Of a DNA stretch of 64,000 bases, positions 55,938 to 64,000 are shown piece after piece. The stretch comes from Paracoccaceae bacterium (lineage in GTDB: Bacteria; Pseudomonadota; Alphaproteobacteria; Rhodobacterales; Rhodobacteraceae): the NCBI GenBank assembly GCA_027492585.1, contig JAPUEK010000081.1, forward strand, positions 101,477-165,476. Reading direction: 5' to 3'. The notes under the pieces are model-generated. The model saw nothing but the letters and a program-made list of their open reading frames with translations. It made no database searches and had not been told where the DNA came from. The translations under genes were made by a program, and so were the position numbers. Position 1 is the first letter of the stretch; each line of letters begins with the position of its first letter.

Positions 55938-57635
55938 ATGCCGAGAAGAAACCTGCTCAAGTTGCTCACCGACCGCGCCCGCGGTTTCGCCGGGGAAGAC
56001 AGCGGCGCGCTGATCATCTTCGGCCTCATCCTGTTCTTCCTGATGCTCCTGATGGGCGGCCTGGCCGTCGATCTGATGCGGTATGAGGCCACGCGGGTCA
56101 CGCTTCAGAACACGCTCGACCGCTCCACCCTGGCTGCGGCTTCGCTCGATCAGGAGCTCGACCCCGAAGAGGTGGTGCGCGACTACTTCCAGAAGGCCGG
56201 GCTTTCCGATCAGCTCCGTGACGTGCAGGTCGTCGAAGGGCTGAACTTCCGCAACGTGAAATCGCGCGGCATCGCCGATGCGCGGCCCTTCTTCCTGCAT
56301 CTGATCGGCATCAAGGATCTGGACGCCAAGGGCCTCTCCGCCGCCGAGCAGCGCATCACCGACATCGAGATCGTCCTGGTGCTCGATGTCTCCGGTTCCA
56401 TGTCAGGCGCCAAGATCACCCGTCTGCGCGCCGCAGCCTCCGATTTCGTGCAGACGGTGATCGGCAGCGATCCCTACAACCGCGTCTCCATCGCCGTCGT
56501 GCCGTACAATGCCCAGGTGAACCTCGGCCCGACGCTGATCGGCAAGTACAACATCTCCCATCAGAACGGGCTGAGCGGTGTGGATTGCGTCGAACCGCCG
56601 GCCAGCACCTTCACCAATGCCACGATGAGCCGCACCGATCCGCTGCCCCGCGCCGCCTATGCCGATGTCACCAGCAGCACCAATACCATCGACGGCTATG
56701 TCTCCTGGAACAGCGCCAGCTATGCGACGATGAACACCTCGGCCCCCTTCTGCCGCAACGTGGCCGCCAACATCGTGCGCCTGCCGAACAACAACGTCGC
56801 CACGCTGCAAAGCCAGATCAACGCGCTTCAGGCCGGCGGCAACACCTCGATCACGCTCGGGATGAAATGGGGCCTGACCCTGCTCGACCCCGGCGCCCGC
56901 CCGATGTTCGACGAATTCGCCAGCCAGGGCCACATTCCGTCCGAATTCGCGGTGCGCCCCTTCAACTGGGACAAGACCGATGCCGACAAGATCATCGTCC
57001 TGATGACCGATGGCGAGCATGTGGCCCACAACCGCATCAATGACACCTACAAGACCGGCGCCTCCTCCATCTACCGGGCGACCAGCGACGGCAACTACTC
57101 GATCTTCCATACCTCGAAGGTCGTGACCACCAATGCCACGACGATCTGCAACAGCCGCCCGTTCTGGGTGCCGCATCTCGGCGCCTGGCACTCCCGCCCC
57201 TGGAACGGCACGACGCCGAACAGCAGCACCTGCTATGTCCCCTCTGCCTCCTTCACCGGCTACACCCTGCAGAACTGGGAACAGATCTGGGCGAACCAGC
57301 GGCTGACCTGGGTGGCATGGCAGCTCTATGGCCGCGCCCTCGGCACCACCAGCGCGACCCGGACCACCGCCTACAACAACGCCATCTCGATGCTGAGCTC
57401 CAACTACGCCTCCGTCTCCGGGATGAACGCCTCGCTGCAACAAAGCTGCACGATCGCCAAGGACAACGGCGTCACCGTCTACGGCATCGCCTTTGAGGCG
57501 CCCGCCACCGGGCAGGCCCAGATCCGCCAATGCGCGACCGATGACACCCACTATTTCGACGCCAACGGCACCGAGATCGCAACGGCCTTCCAGACCATTG
57601 CCGCCAACATCACCCAGTTGCGGCTGACCCAGTAG
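55938..57635 (+). CDS. TadG-like protein with VWA domain (first of a tandem pair)
   Basis: Membrane-anchored protein of 565 aa. Residues about 20-65 are the Tad/TadG N-terminal anchor (DSGALIIFGLILFFLMLLMG, then GLAVDLMRYEATR). A von Willebrand factor A domain starts at IEIVLVLDVSGSMSG, with metal-site D150-x-S-x-S, and continues to LMTDGEHVAHN near residue 355. The region between (CVEPPASTF, CNSRPFWVPHLGAWHSRPWN) is a long insert holding several cysteines. It is likely displayed outside the cell or in a pilus-like fibre, with metal-dependent adhesion as the inferred role. The next gene is a paralog. Confidence 0.85.
   Translation: MPRRNLLKLLTDRARGFAGEDSGALIIFGLILFFLMLLMGGLAVDLMRYEATRVTLQNTLDRSTLAAASLDQELDPEEVVRDYFQKAGLSDQLRDVQVVEGLNFRNVKSRGIADARPFFLHLIGIKDLDAKGLSAAEQRITDIEIVLVLDVSGSMSGAKITRLRAAASDFVQTVIGSDPYNRVSIAVVPYNAQVNLGPTLIGKYNISHQNGLSGVDCVEPPASTFTNATMSRTDPLPRAAYADVTSSTNTIDGYVSWNSASYATMNTSAPFCRNVAANIVRLPNNNVATLQSQINALQAGGNTSITLGMKWGLTLLDPGARPMFDEFASQGHIPSEFAVRPFNWDKTDADKIIVLMTDGEHVAHNRINDTYKTGASSIYRATSDGNYSIFHTSKVVTTNATTICNSRPFWVPHLGAWHSRPWNGTTPNSSTCYVPSASFTGYTLQNWEQIWANQRLTWVAWQLYGRALGTTSATRTTAYNNAISMLSSNYASVSGMNASLQQSCTIAKDNGVTVYGIAFEAPATGQAQIRQCATDDTHYFDANGTEIATAFQTIAANITQLRLTQ
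57146..57244 (+). repeat. 99-bp block shared with the second VWA gene (copy 1)
   Basis: Identical by eye to 59289-59387 (offset 2143) while flanking DNA differs. It encodes the CNSRPFWVPHLGAWHSRPWN segment and what follows. Confidence 0.75.
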
Positions 57636-57660
57636 GAGGCGGCCCGCAAGGGCCTCCTCC
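57635..57660 (+). terminator. Stem-loop at the end of the first VWA gene
   Basis: GGAGG-C-GGCCC, loop GCAA, GGGCC-T-CCTCC forms an 11-position stem with one mismatch, starting on the stop codon and followed by CCTTTCC. It suggests that the second VWA gene has its own promoter in the 412-bp gap. Confidence 0.5.
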
Positions 57661-58047
57661 CCTTTCCCTCCCCCGCCCGGCCCGTCCCTTTTCCGGTTCC
57701 CGCCATGCGCCCCCTGCCCCGGCCCGCCCCGTCCGCCGATTCGCCCCAGACCTCCCGACAGGGGCGTAGCGCGCATCCGCGGCCCGGACAGGCGGCCTCC
57801 ACGGGCCAAGGGGCGGAGGCCGGGATCGCCGGCCGCCCCCGCCTTGCCGGAAACAATCTCCGCTCTTTCCCGGAATTGTTCCCGTTTCCGCCACAACTTT
57901 CCGAAATGCCGTGCAAAGGTCACAAACCACGCCACATTTTCGCCCGAGCCATCCTGCCATTTCACCATTGGACCCGTGCGACTTCGGTTGCGGGTTCCGG
58001 ACAAACGGGGGCGCATCCTGCTCCCCGGACGCTGGTGGAGTTGGAAG
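57636..58047. other. Gap between the two VWA genes; no gene seen
   Basis: This 412-bp gap holds the stem-loop above and an A/T-richer part near 57850-57990 that probably carries a promoter. A frame continues in from 57844 into the second VWA gene but lacks the family's N-terminal anchor there, so it is treated as untranslated. Confidence 0.5.
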
Positions 58048-59775
58048 ATGTCTCAGAACGCTGGTCGCACCGCTGCGCGCACGCTCTCCTTTCTGAAACG
58101 GGAGGACGGCTCGCTCGTCATCTTCGCACTGTGCCTCTTTCTGCTCATGGCGATGATGGGCGGGATCGCGGTGGATCTCATGCGCTATGAATCGACCCGC
58201 ACCACGCTTCAGAACACGCTCGACCGCTCCACCCTTGCCGCCGCGGCCCTGACCCAGGAACTCGATTCCGAGGATGTGGTCGAGGACTACTTCGACAAGG
58301 CCGGGATGCGGAGCTACCTCAAATCGGTGACGGTGCTCGAAGGCATCAACTTCAAGGAGGTCAGCGCCGATGCCCTGGCGGAGACCAATCCCCTCTTCAT
58401 GCATCTGATCAAGGTGGATGAATTCGACGCCCCCGGCCATTCCGCCGCCGAACAGCGCATCACCAACGTCGAAATCGTGCTGGTGCTCGATATTTCCGGC
58501 TCCATGAACTCCAACAACCGGCTGACCAACCTCAAGGTGGCGGCCAAGGAATTCGTGGATACCGTGCTGTCTTCGGACGGCGAGGACCGCATCTCCATCG
58601 CCATCGTGCCGTTCAACGGCCAGGTGAACCTCGGCGGGGTGCTGAACACCGGCACGCTCGTCAACAATGGCACGCCGCTGATCAGCAAATACAATGCCAC
58701 GGAGAACAACGAGGCCGCGAACGTCGATTGCGTGGACCTGCCCGCCAGCGTCTACAATACCGACGGGATTTCGCGCAGCCTGGCCCTGCCGCTGACCGCC
58801 GCGGCCGATACCTATTCGACGACCAACCAGACCACCTCCTACGTCTCCTATGGCGATACGAACTATGCGACGGTCGGGGCGGCCAACGTCTGGTGTCCGC
58901 CCTCCACCTCCAACGTGGTGCGTCTGCCGGGCAATTCCATCTCCACCCTGCAAAGCCAGATCGAGGGCCTGACCGCCATCGGCGCGACCTCGATCAACGC
59001 CGGAATGAAATGGGGCATGACGCTGATCGACCCCTCTTCGCGCGGGATGTATTCCGAACTCGTGGCCAGCGGCCATATCGGCTCCGAATTCGCCGGGCGG
59101 CCCTATGAATGGACCGATGACGAATCCATGAAGATCGTCGTGCTGATGACCGACGGCGAGCATTTCGCCGAAGAACGGGTCAACACCGGCTACAAGACCG
59201 GCGCCTCCCCGATCTACCGCGCGACCAGCGACAGCAACTATTCGATCTTCCATGCCTCGAAGGTCGTGACCACCAATTCCACGACGCTCTGCAACAGCCG
59301 CCCGTTCTGGGTGCCGCATCTCGGCGCCTGGCACTCCCGCCCCTGGAACGGCACGACGCCGAACAGCAGCACCTGCTATGTCCCCTCCGCCTCCTTCACC
59401 GGCTACACCCTGCTGCGCTGGCCCCAGGTCTGGGCGAACCTGCGCCTCTCCTATGTGGCCTGGCAGTTCTACGCCCGCGCCCTCGGCACGTCGAGCGGCA
59501 CGCGCACCACGATCTACAACGACCAGATGGCGGCCTTCCGCAGCCAGACCCCGACGAGCACGATGGACTCCCAGCTCCAGTCGGTCTGCACCGCCGCCAA
59601 GGGCCATGGCGTGACCATCTACGGCATCGCCTTCGAGGCGCCGAGCGGCGGGGCCAGCCAGATCTCCAAATGCGCTTCCTCTCCGGCGCATTACTTCAAC
59701 GCCTCCGGCCTGCAGATCCGCACGGCCTTCCGGGCCATCGCCAGCAACATCAGCCAGTTGAGGTTGACCCAATGA
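58048..59775 (+). CDS. TadG-like protein with VWA domain (second of a tandem pair)
   Basis: Paralog of the preceding gene, 575 aa. The anchor is DGSLVIFALCLFLLMAMMGG and IAVDLMRYESTRTT (residues about 20-52). The VWA domain starts at VEIVLVLDISGSMNS (metal-site D148), with VVLMTDGEHFAEE near residue 370. Both VWA proteins keep the sequence STLAAA(A/S)L after the anchor. The ATG at 58048 is chosen because GGAG precedes it and the anchor starts right after. Its stop overlaps the following TadE-like gene (ATGA), so the two are translationally coupled and probably act in one surface structure. Confidence 0.85.
   Translation: MSQNAGRTAARTLSFLKREDGSLVIFALCLFLLMAMMGGIAVDLMRYESTRTTLQNTLDRSTLAAAALTQELDSEDVVEDYFDKAGMRSYLKSVTVLEGINFKEVSADALAETNPLFMHLIKVDEFDAPGHSAAEQRITNVEIVLVLDISGSMNSNNRLTNLKVAAKEFVDTVLSSDGEDRISIAIVPFNGQVNLGGVLNTGTLVNNGTPLISKYNATENNEAANVDCVDLPASVYNTDGISRSLALPLTAAADTYSTTNQTTSYVSYGDTNYATVGAANVWCPPSTSNVVRLPGNSISTLQSQIEGLTAIGATSINAGMKWGMTLIDPSSRGMYSELVASGHIGSEFAGRPYEWTDDESMKIVVLMTDGEHFAEERVNTGYKTGASPIYRATSDSNYSIFHASKVVTTNSTTLCNSRPFWVPHLGAWHSRPWNGTTPNSSTCYVPSASFTGYTLLRWPQVWANLRLSYVAWQFYARALGTSSGTRTTIYNDQMAAFRSQTPTSTMDSQLQSVCTAAKGHGVTIYGIAFEAPSGGASQISKCASSPAHYFNASGLQIRTAFRAIASNISQLRLTQ
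59289..59387 (+). repeat. 99-bp block shared with the first VWA gene (copy 2)
   Basis: Partner of 57146-57244, apparently identical at every base. This is best explained by recent gene conversion between the paralogs or by strong selection on this segment. Confidence 0.75.
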
Positions 59776-60308
59776 TGCGCTTCATGCGCCGCCTCGCCCG
59801 CGGCTTCCGCAAGGACGAATCCGGCACCGCCACGGTGGAATTCGTGCTGACGGTTCCGATCCTTCTGACCATCTTCATGGCCTCCTTCGAGAGCGGCCTC
59901 CTCATGGTCCGTTCGATCATGCTGGAGCAGTCGGTGGACATGACCATGCGCGAGTTGCGTCTCGGGCATTATCCGCTTGCCACGGCCGCCTCGCTCAAGA
60001 AAGAGATCTGCGACCGCACGGTGATCTTCACCGATTGCCGCGACAGCCTGATGATCGAGATGACGCGGGTCAGCACCTCAAGCTGGGCCATGCCCTCCAC
60101 CGGCGTCACCTGCGTTGACCGCGACGAGGATATCCAGCCCGTCACCGCGCTCCAGATCGGCCAGCAGAACGACATGATGCTGGTGCGGGTCTGCATCGTG
60201 CAGGATGCGCTTTTCCCCTCCACCGGCATCGGGCTGAAGCTGCCGAAGGACGGCAAGGGCGGCTATGCGCTCATCTCCGTCTCCGCCTTCGTGACCGAAC
60301 CGACCTGA
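59772..60308 (+). CDS. TadE-like pseudopilin
   Basis: A 178-aa protein with the TadE N-terminus: a short basic leader, then DESGTATVEFVLTVPILLTI, where the glutamate at the pilin +5 position is in the TVEF context, and FMASFESGLLMVR. The rest is a soluble domain with three cysteines (EICDR, TDCRD and VTCVD), plus one in VRVCIV. Its ATG overlaps the second VWA gene. Minor pilins of this type sit in Flp/Tad fibres, but no tadA, tadB, tadC, cpaB or prepilin peptidase genes are in the window. Confidence 0.85.
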   Translation: MMRFMRRLARGFRKDESGTATVEFVLTVPILLTIFMASFESGLLMVRSIMLEQSVDMTMRELRLGHYPLATAASLKKEICDRTVIFTDCRDSLMIEMTRVSTSSWAMPSTGVTCVDRDEDIQPVTALQIGQQNDMMLVRVCIVQDALFPSTGIGLKLPKDGKGGYALISVSAFVTEPT

Positions 60309-60320
60309 GAGGAGCCACCC

Positions 60321-60893
60321 ATGCGATCCCTTTCCTCCCTGCTGCGCCGCTTCGGGCGCGAAGAAGGCGGCACCGTCATGGCGGAGGCCGTGCTGGTCCT
60401 GCCCTTCATGCTCTGGTCCTATCTGGCGCTCTTCGTCTACTGGGATTCCTTCCGCTCGCTCAACACCGTGCAGAAGGCCGCCTATACGGTGTCCGACATG
60501 ATCTCGCGCGAGATGGTCTCCATCACCCCGGCCTATATCAACGGGCTGGACCGGATGATGGAATATCTGATCGACCAGGATCAGGACGTGAAGCTGCGCG
60601 TCTCCTCCGTCTACCAGTCCGACACCGAGGGGCGCATCAAGATCCACTGGTCGGTCGCCGCCAATGGCGCGATGGCCCCGCTGACCACCGCGAGCCTACA
60701 GAACATCAAGGACCGGATTCCGAAGATGTCGGACGGCGACTTCGTGATCGTCGTCGAGGCCGAGGCAAGCTATACCCCCGCCTTCGATGTCGGCATGAAG
60801 CGCACCTCGCTCTCGCAGTTCATCGTCACCCGCCCGCGCTTCGTGACCTGCGTGCTGATGTCCACGGCCGGCACTACCTGTCCGCTGAGCTGA
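60321..60893 (+). CDS. TadE-like pseudopilin, second copy
   Basis: A 190-aa protein, 12 bp after the previous gene. The leader EEGGTVMAEAVLVLPFMLWS is the TadE-type hydrophobic start with a glutamate at the pilin position. A soluble domain follows and ends with the cysteine-containing VTCVLMSTAGTTCPLS. It closes the VWA-VWA-TadE-TadE gene set. A GAGGAG ribosome-binding site precedes the ATG. Confidence 0.83.
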   Translation: MRSLSSLLRRFGREEGGTVMAEAVLVLPFMLWSYLALFVYWDSFRSLNTVQKAAYTVSDMISREMVSITPAYINGLDRMMEYLIDQDQDVKLRVSSVYQSDTEGRIKIHWSVAANGAMAPLTTASLQNIKDRIPKMSDGDFVIVVEAEASYTPAFDVGMKRTSLSQFIVTRPRFVTCVLMSTAGTTCPLS

Positions 60894-61480
60894 GATCGAC
60901 CCTGCCCTGTCGGGGGGGAGGTCAGGTTCTGTCGGGCCGGACAGGGGCCTGCGGGATCGGCAAGCACCCGGTTCCGCGTGCCGCCCGCCGCTCATCGGGC
61001 CTGCGGCGCGCAAGTGATCGAACTTTCCGTTCAGGCGGATTTGGGCGGCACCGCCCGCGAACTCCGGCTCCAGCGCCTTTCCCGTCGCCGAGGCGGAAAG
61101 ACCGGAAAGCCGCATCCCCCCATACCGGGCCGGATGAAGAGCCGGACCAGCCCCGCCGCCGCCTTCGGTTCCTCTGAAAGAGCAGCACCGTCGCGCCGAG
61201 GCACCGCCAGTCCGCACCGATCAGGACAGCCCCGAAAACAAACCCTGATTGAGGCCCCCCGGCGTGGCAAGGGCGCACATGACCCCATGACCTGGTCCGC
61301 CGCCAAGCCCGCCCGCTGCGGACGGGCCGGTTCAGAGGCAGCGTATGCGGAGGACCGAACACCTGCCCTCATCCCGGCCAAGGTCGTTCTGCCGCAGTGG
61401 CATCCGCACCGGCCTCCGCTAGACCCTCCAGAAGCGGCCTCCGCAGGTGTCGGAGAGCCCTCGGAAGAAGGAGCGACCCC
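60894..61480. other. 587-bp stretch with no supported gene
   Basis: A frame of 168 codons crosses this stretch (60978-61484) but it is arginine- and proline-rich, has no ribosome-binding site, and resembles nothing, so I read it as non-coding. A CCTGTC/GACAGG inverted repeat near 60907-60948 could be a terminator of the TadE operon. The promoter of the DUF2834 gene is not evident. Confidence 0.5.
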
Positions 61481-61789
61481 ATGACCGTCAGACATTTTTA
61501 CCTGGCCATGGCGTTTGTCGGAACGCTGGTCCCGTGGCTTTTCTTCGGCTCCTTCTTCGGGCTGCATGGGCTCGATCTTCCGCTCTTTCTGCGCTCCCTG
61601 TTCGTGAACGGAGCGGCAGGCGGCTTTTCCGCCGATGTGCTGATTGCGATCCCCGTGTTCTGGGTCTGGTGCCGGCGGGATGCCTCCAGGCACAGCGTCG
61701 CAGGATGGTGGCTGGTTTTTCCGGCCAGTTTCTTCGTGGGGCTGTCGCTGGCGCTACCGCTCTATCTGTACCTGCGCGAGCGGGACTAA
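61481..61789 (+). CDS. DUF2834 small membrane protein
   Basis: A 102-aa inner-membrane protein with three hydrophobic segments, about residues 5-25, 47-65 and 75-95. The PWLFFGSFFGLHGLDLPLFL motif, then FVNGAAGGFSADVLIAIPVF and W, matches the DUF2834 family. Function is unknown. It stands alone between the pilin genes and pirin. The ATG at 61481 follows GAAGGAG. Confidence 0.8.
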   Translation: MTVRHFYLAMAFVGTLVPWLFFGSFFGLHGLDLPLFLRSLFVNGAAGGFSADVLIAIPVFWVWCRRDASRHSVAGWWLVFPASFFVGLSLALPLYLYLRERD

Positions 61790-62180
61790 GGCCAGGCTCC
61801 TCCTGCGCGCGCCATACCGCATCGCCCCGTGCCGCAGGCGGATCGGCCGACCCATGCCGGCAGGCCCCGCCCTTCAAAGGCGGCGGGGGGAAGGGCGGAG
61901 CGTTTGAACAATCCGCCAGAACCGGCCCGACAGGCTCGCCGCCACGCGCGGCGCCTCGCAGATGCCCGCCCCTGCCGCGTCCCGGAACCGGCGAACAGGG
62001 ACACCCTGATCGGAGCACCCGCGCAAACTGATCGCCTCCACCTTCTGCTGCCCCTCTCCGCCCTGCAAATCCGCACATACCCCACATATTTTCCGCGCAA
62101 CTGTGCAGCTTGTCGCAGCGGGGGACAGAGCCTACCTTCGCTGCATCCCCGAAGCATCGGGTCCCCCAAAGGAGAGTGTC
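61790..62180. other. 391-bp intergenic stretch upstream of pirin; no gene seen
   Basis: It contains GCCCTTC...GAAGGGC (about 61870-61893), a hairpin that could end the DUF2834 transcript, and the pirin promoter candidate at its right end. No coding frame is supported. Confidence 0.5.
62110..62138 (+). promoter_or_regulatory. Candidate promoter of the pirin gene
   Basis: TTGTCG (62110-62115) and TACCTT (62133-62138) are 17 bp apart, with the pirin ATG 43 bp further downstream and a GGAGAG ribosome-binding site in between. Confidence 0.45.
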
Positions 62181-63092
62181 ATGTCCATCAGACCCGTCAC
62201 GTCCAGCACCCGCGCCCAACCGACCATGGAAGGCGCAGGCGTTCATCTGCATCGCGGCTTCGGCTTCGGCGATCCGACGCGCATGGACCCGTTCCTGCTC
62301 TTCGACGATTTCCGCGGCGATCATCCGTCCGACTACATGCAGGGCTTTCCCTGGCATCCCCATCGCGGCATCGAGACCATCACCTATGTTCTCGCCGGTT
62401 CGGTGGAACATGGCGACAGCCTCGGCAACCGCGGCACGCTGAAGGGCGGCGATGTGCAATGGATGACGGCGGGGTCCGGCATCCTCCATCAGGAGATGCC
62501 CAAGGGCAATGCCAAGGGCCAGATGCACGGCTTCCAGCTCTGGGCCAATCTGCCCGGCCATCTGAAGATGACCAAGCCGCGCTATCAGGACGTGAAATCC
62601 GCCGACATTCCGGAAATCATGGATGATGACGGAACGGTGGTGAAGGTGATCACCGGCTCCTTCTGGGGCAAGCGCGGCCCGGTCGATGGCATTGCCGCCG
62701 ATCCGCAATACCTCGACATCTTCGTGCCGGCCGGCAGGAAGAAGATCTTCAAGGTCGATACCCGCCGCCATGCCTTCGCCTATGTCTTTGACGGAGCGGG
62801 CAAGTTCGCCGATGCGGCCCGTCCGCGCGGCGTCCTGCTGGAGAAGGAAGTGGCGGGGGAGGAGGTCAACATCCGCGATCTCTCCGGCAACCGGACGCTG
62901 GTGGAATTCGGCAAGGGCGACGAGGTGGTGGTGCAGGCCGGGCCGGAGGGCATCCGCTTTCTGCTGATCTCCGGCGCGCCCATCGCCGAGCCGGTGGCCT
63001 GGCACGGCCCGATCGTGATGAACACCCGCGCCGAGCTGGAAACCGCGATGCGCGAGCTGCGGAACGGCACCTTCATCAAGCCGGCGCATTGA
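62181..63092 (+). CDS. Pirin family protein
   Basis: Bicupin of 303 aa. The iron-binding set of the pirin family is intact: H59 and H61 in GFPWHPHRGIETITY, H103 and E105 in SGILHQEMP, with the same spacing as characterised pirins. The C-terminal cupin includes FVPAGRKKIFKVDTRRHAFA. Bacterial pirins act as quercetinases or redox regulators, and which applies here is unknown. The ATG at 62181 has GGAGAG upstream. It is the last gene in the window. Confidence 0.93.
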   Translation: MSIRPVTSSTRAQPTMEGAGVHLHRGFGFGDPTRMDPFLLFDDFRGDHPSDYMQGFPWHPHRGIETITYVLAGSVEHGDSLGNRGTLKGGDVQWMTAGSGILHQEMPKGNAKGQMHGFQLWANLPGHLKMTKPRYQDVKSADIPEIMDDDGTVVKVITGSFWGKRGPVDGIAADPQYLDIFVPAGRKKIFKVDTRRHAFAYVFDGAGKFADAARPRGVLLEKEVAGEEVNIRDLSGNRTLVEFGKGDEVVVQAGPEGIRFLLISGAPIAEPVAWHGPIVMNTRAELETAMRELRNGTFIKPAH

Positions 63093-63097
63093 GGCCG

Positions 63098-63135
63098 GAG
63101 GCGCTGCCCCTCTCCCGCGAAGGGGGCAGCGCCTC
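63098..63135 (+). terminator. Strong hairpin downstream of pirin
   Basis: GAGGCGCTGCCCC and its exact 13-bp complement, separated by 12 bases, begin 6 bases past the pirin stop. There is no T-tract. It is also the first palindrome of the downstream repeats, so its terminator role is uncertain. Confidence 0.45.
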
Positions 63136-63550
63136 ACCGCAAGCCGCGCGGCCTTTGATGCGGCATCCCCCCTTGGGCGGGGAAGGTCGCATAACGGCTG
63201 GCCCCCCCGCCCCCACCCTCTCCCACAACGAGGAAAGGGAAGCGCCTCGCCGCAAGCCCCGCGCTCTTTGATGCGGCGTTCCCCTTGGGGGGGGGAAGGC
63301 CGGATAACAGCCGAAACCTCAGTCCCTCCCCCCCAACGAGGGCAGAAGCGCCTGGCGCAAGCCGTGCGCTCTTTGATGAGGCGTCCCTCTTGACCGGCGG
63401 AGGAGGATAACGGCCGGCACCCCTACCCTATCCCACGACTAGGGGAGAAGCGCCTCGCCGCAAGTCCCTCGGCCCTTGATGCAGCGCCCCTCTTGGGCGG
63501 GGGGGAGCCGGATGGCAACCGGCAAATCTCCCTCCCGTCGCCAAGCGGGG
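63128..63550 (+). repeat. Four degenerate tandem units of about 105 bp
   Basis: Units start with AGCGCCTcGCCGCAAGCC-like sequence at 63128, 63241, 63347 and 63449, each followed by CTTTGATGCGGCGTTCCCC-like and GGATAACGGCCGG-like blocks. Spacings are 113, 106 and 102 bp. Confidence 0.65.
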
Positions 63551-63650
63551 CGGAGGGCGCCACAGCACAAGCCCCGCAACCTTTGTCCCATCGGCGAAGA
63601 CGCCGGATGTCACCCGCACACCCTCCCCCTTCCCCCACCTCCCCCCCCTG

Positions 63651-64000
63651 CGTGCGGGAGTGAGGAAGGCGTGCCGGGGACGGCGAAAGCACGCTTTCCG
63701 GGGCTGTCCCCGGCACCGGACCGCCTGCCGGGGGCCAACGCAACAGCCCCACGCCCCCGAAAATCGTCCCCTTCCCCTGCGTGCGGGAGAGTGATGATCA
63801 AGCCGCTGTCGCTGCCGCGCGCGTCCTCCCCTTTCCCCTGCGTGCGGGAGGGGGGAAGGCTTGCCGGGGCGGCGAAAGCACACTTTCCGGGGCTGTCCCC
63901 GGCACAGGATCGCCCGCCGGGGGCCGCCGCAACAGCCCAACACTGCCCGAAAATCGTCCCCTTCCCCTGCGTGCGGGAGAGTGATGATCAAGCCGCTGTC
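63651..64000 (+). repeat. 190-bp tandem repeat, at least 1.8 copies
   Basis: CGTGCGGGAG occurs at 63651 and 63841, and GTGATGATCAAGCCGCTGTC at 63791 and 63981, all 190 bp apart. Each unit carries a CCGGGG-CTGT-CCCCGG hairpin (63698-63713 in the first). The second copy is cut by the window edge. Confidence 0.8.

Larger units (their letters stand above)
63093..64000. other. 908-bp non-coding end region made of tandem repeats
   Basis: After pirin the window has no credible gene. It holds a strong hairpin (63098-63135), four degenerate units of about 102-113 bp, a spacer, and then a 190-bp repeat in tandem that continues past the window edge. Open frames in it read through the repeats and are discarded. 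Confidence 0.7.

Noticed and set aside
60978..61484. 168-codon open frame on the plus strand
   Set aside because: No ribosome-binding site, basic and proline-rich composition, and no family resemblance.
63428..63991. 187-codon open frame on the minus strand across the right-edge repeats
   Set aside because: It simply translates the 190-bp tandem repeat twice. No start signal or family match.

Overview
The window comes from a high-GC alphaproteobacterium, most likely a member of the Rhodobacterales (Rhodobacteraceae/Paracoccaceae). The evidence is the very GC-rich codon usage, an adjacent dnaG and rpoD, a full urtABCDE operon, heterotetrameric sarcosine oxidase, an RTX protein ending in a Hint domain, TadE/TadG-like proteins, and intergenic hairpins followed by GGATATTT-type tails. 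No rRNA, tRNA, CRISPR array, insertion sequence or prophage was recognised. It reads as ordinary chromosome with several accessory catabolic and surface modules.

Layout, left to right. (1) 1-4842: amine/amino-acid catabolism, with an aldehyde dehydrogenase cut by the window edge and an APC permease on the minus strand, divergent from an IclR regulator and a class III aminotransferase. (2) 5154-10295: a 1713-aa RTX repeat protein with a C-terminal Hint domain. (3) 10545-16779: urtABCDE, a urea/short-chain amide ABC importer; no urease genes are in view. (4) 17176-27038: an acetyl/succinyltransferase and N-succinylamino-acid racemase pair, divergent from an RpiR regulator, a five-gene peptide ABC importer and an M81 (MlrC-type) peptidase. 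(5) 27414-37086: a sugar operon (binding protein, two permeases, cytoplasmic GH2 glycosidase, ATPase, and a Gfo/Idh/MocA-aldo/keto reductase fusion) with its LacI regulator. (6) 37341-42086: a second giant RTX protein of 1581 aa. (7) 42154-46813: a small exported protein, rpoD and dnaG. (8) 47474-53818: soxBDAG followed by a coupled M20 amidohydrolase. (9) 54171-55604: glutamate dehydrogenase. (10) 55938-60893: two tandem TadG-like von Willebrand factor A proteins and two TadE-like pseudopilins. (11) 61481-63092: a DUF2834 membrane protein and a pirin. (12) 63093-64000: non-coding tandem repeats running off the window.

The most interesting module is region 4. The racemase and GNAT pair matches the known N-succinyl route that turns D-amino acids into L-amino acids. 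Here it faces a regulated peptide importer and a peptidase of the family that opens D-amino-acid-containing peptides. I infer a pathway for taking up and salvaging D-residue peptides. Other points of interest are the oxidoreductase fusion in the sugar operon, the M20 gene coupled to sarcosine oxidase, a CtrA-type site upstream of the RTX-Hint gene, the twin VWA proteins sharing a 99-bp identical DNA block, and at least three families of palindromic intergenic repeats.
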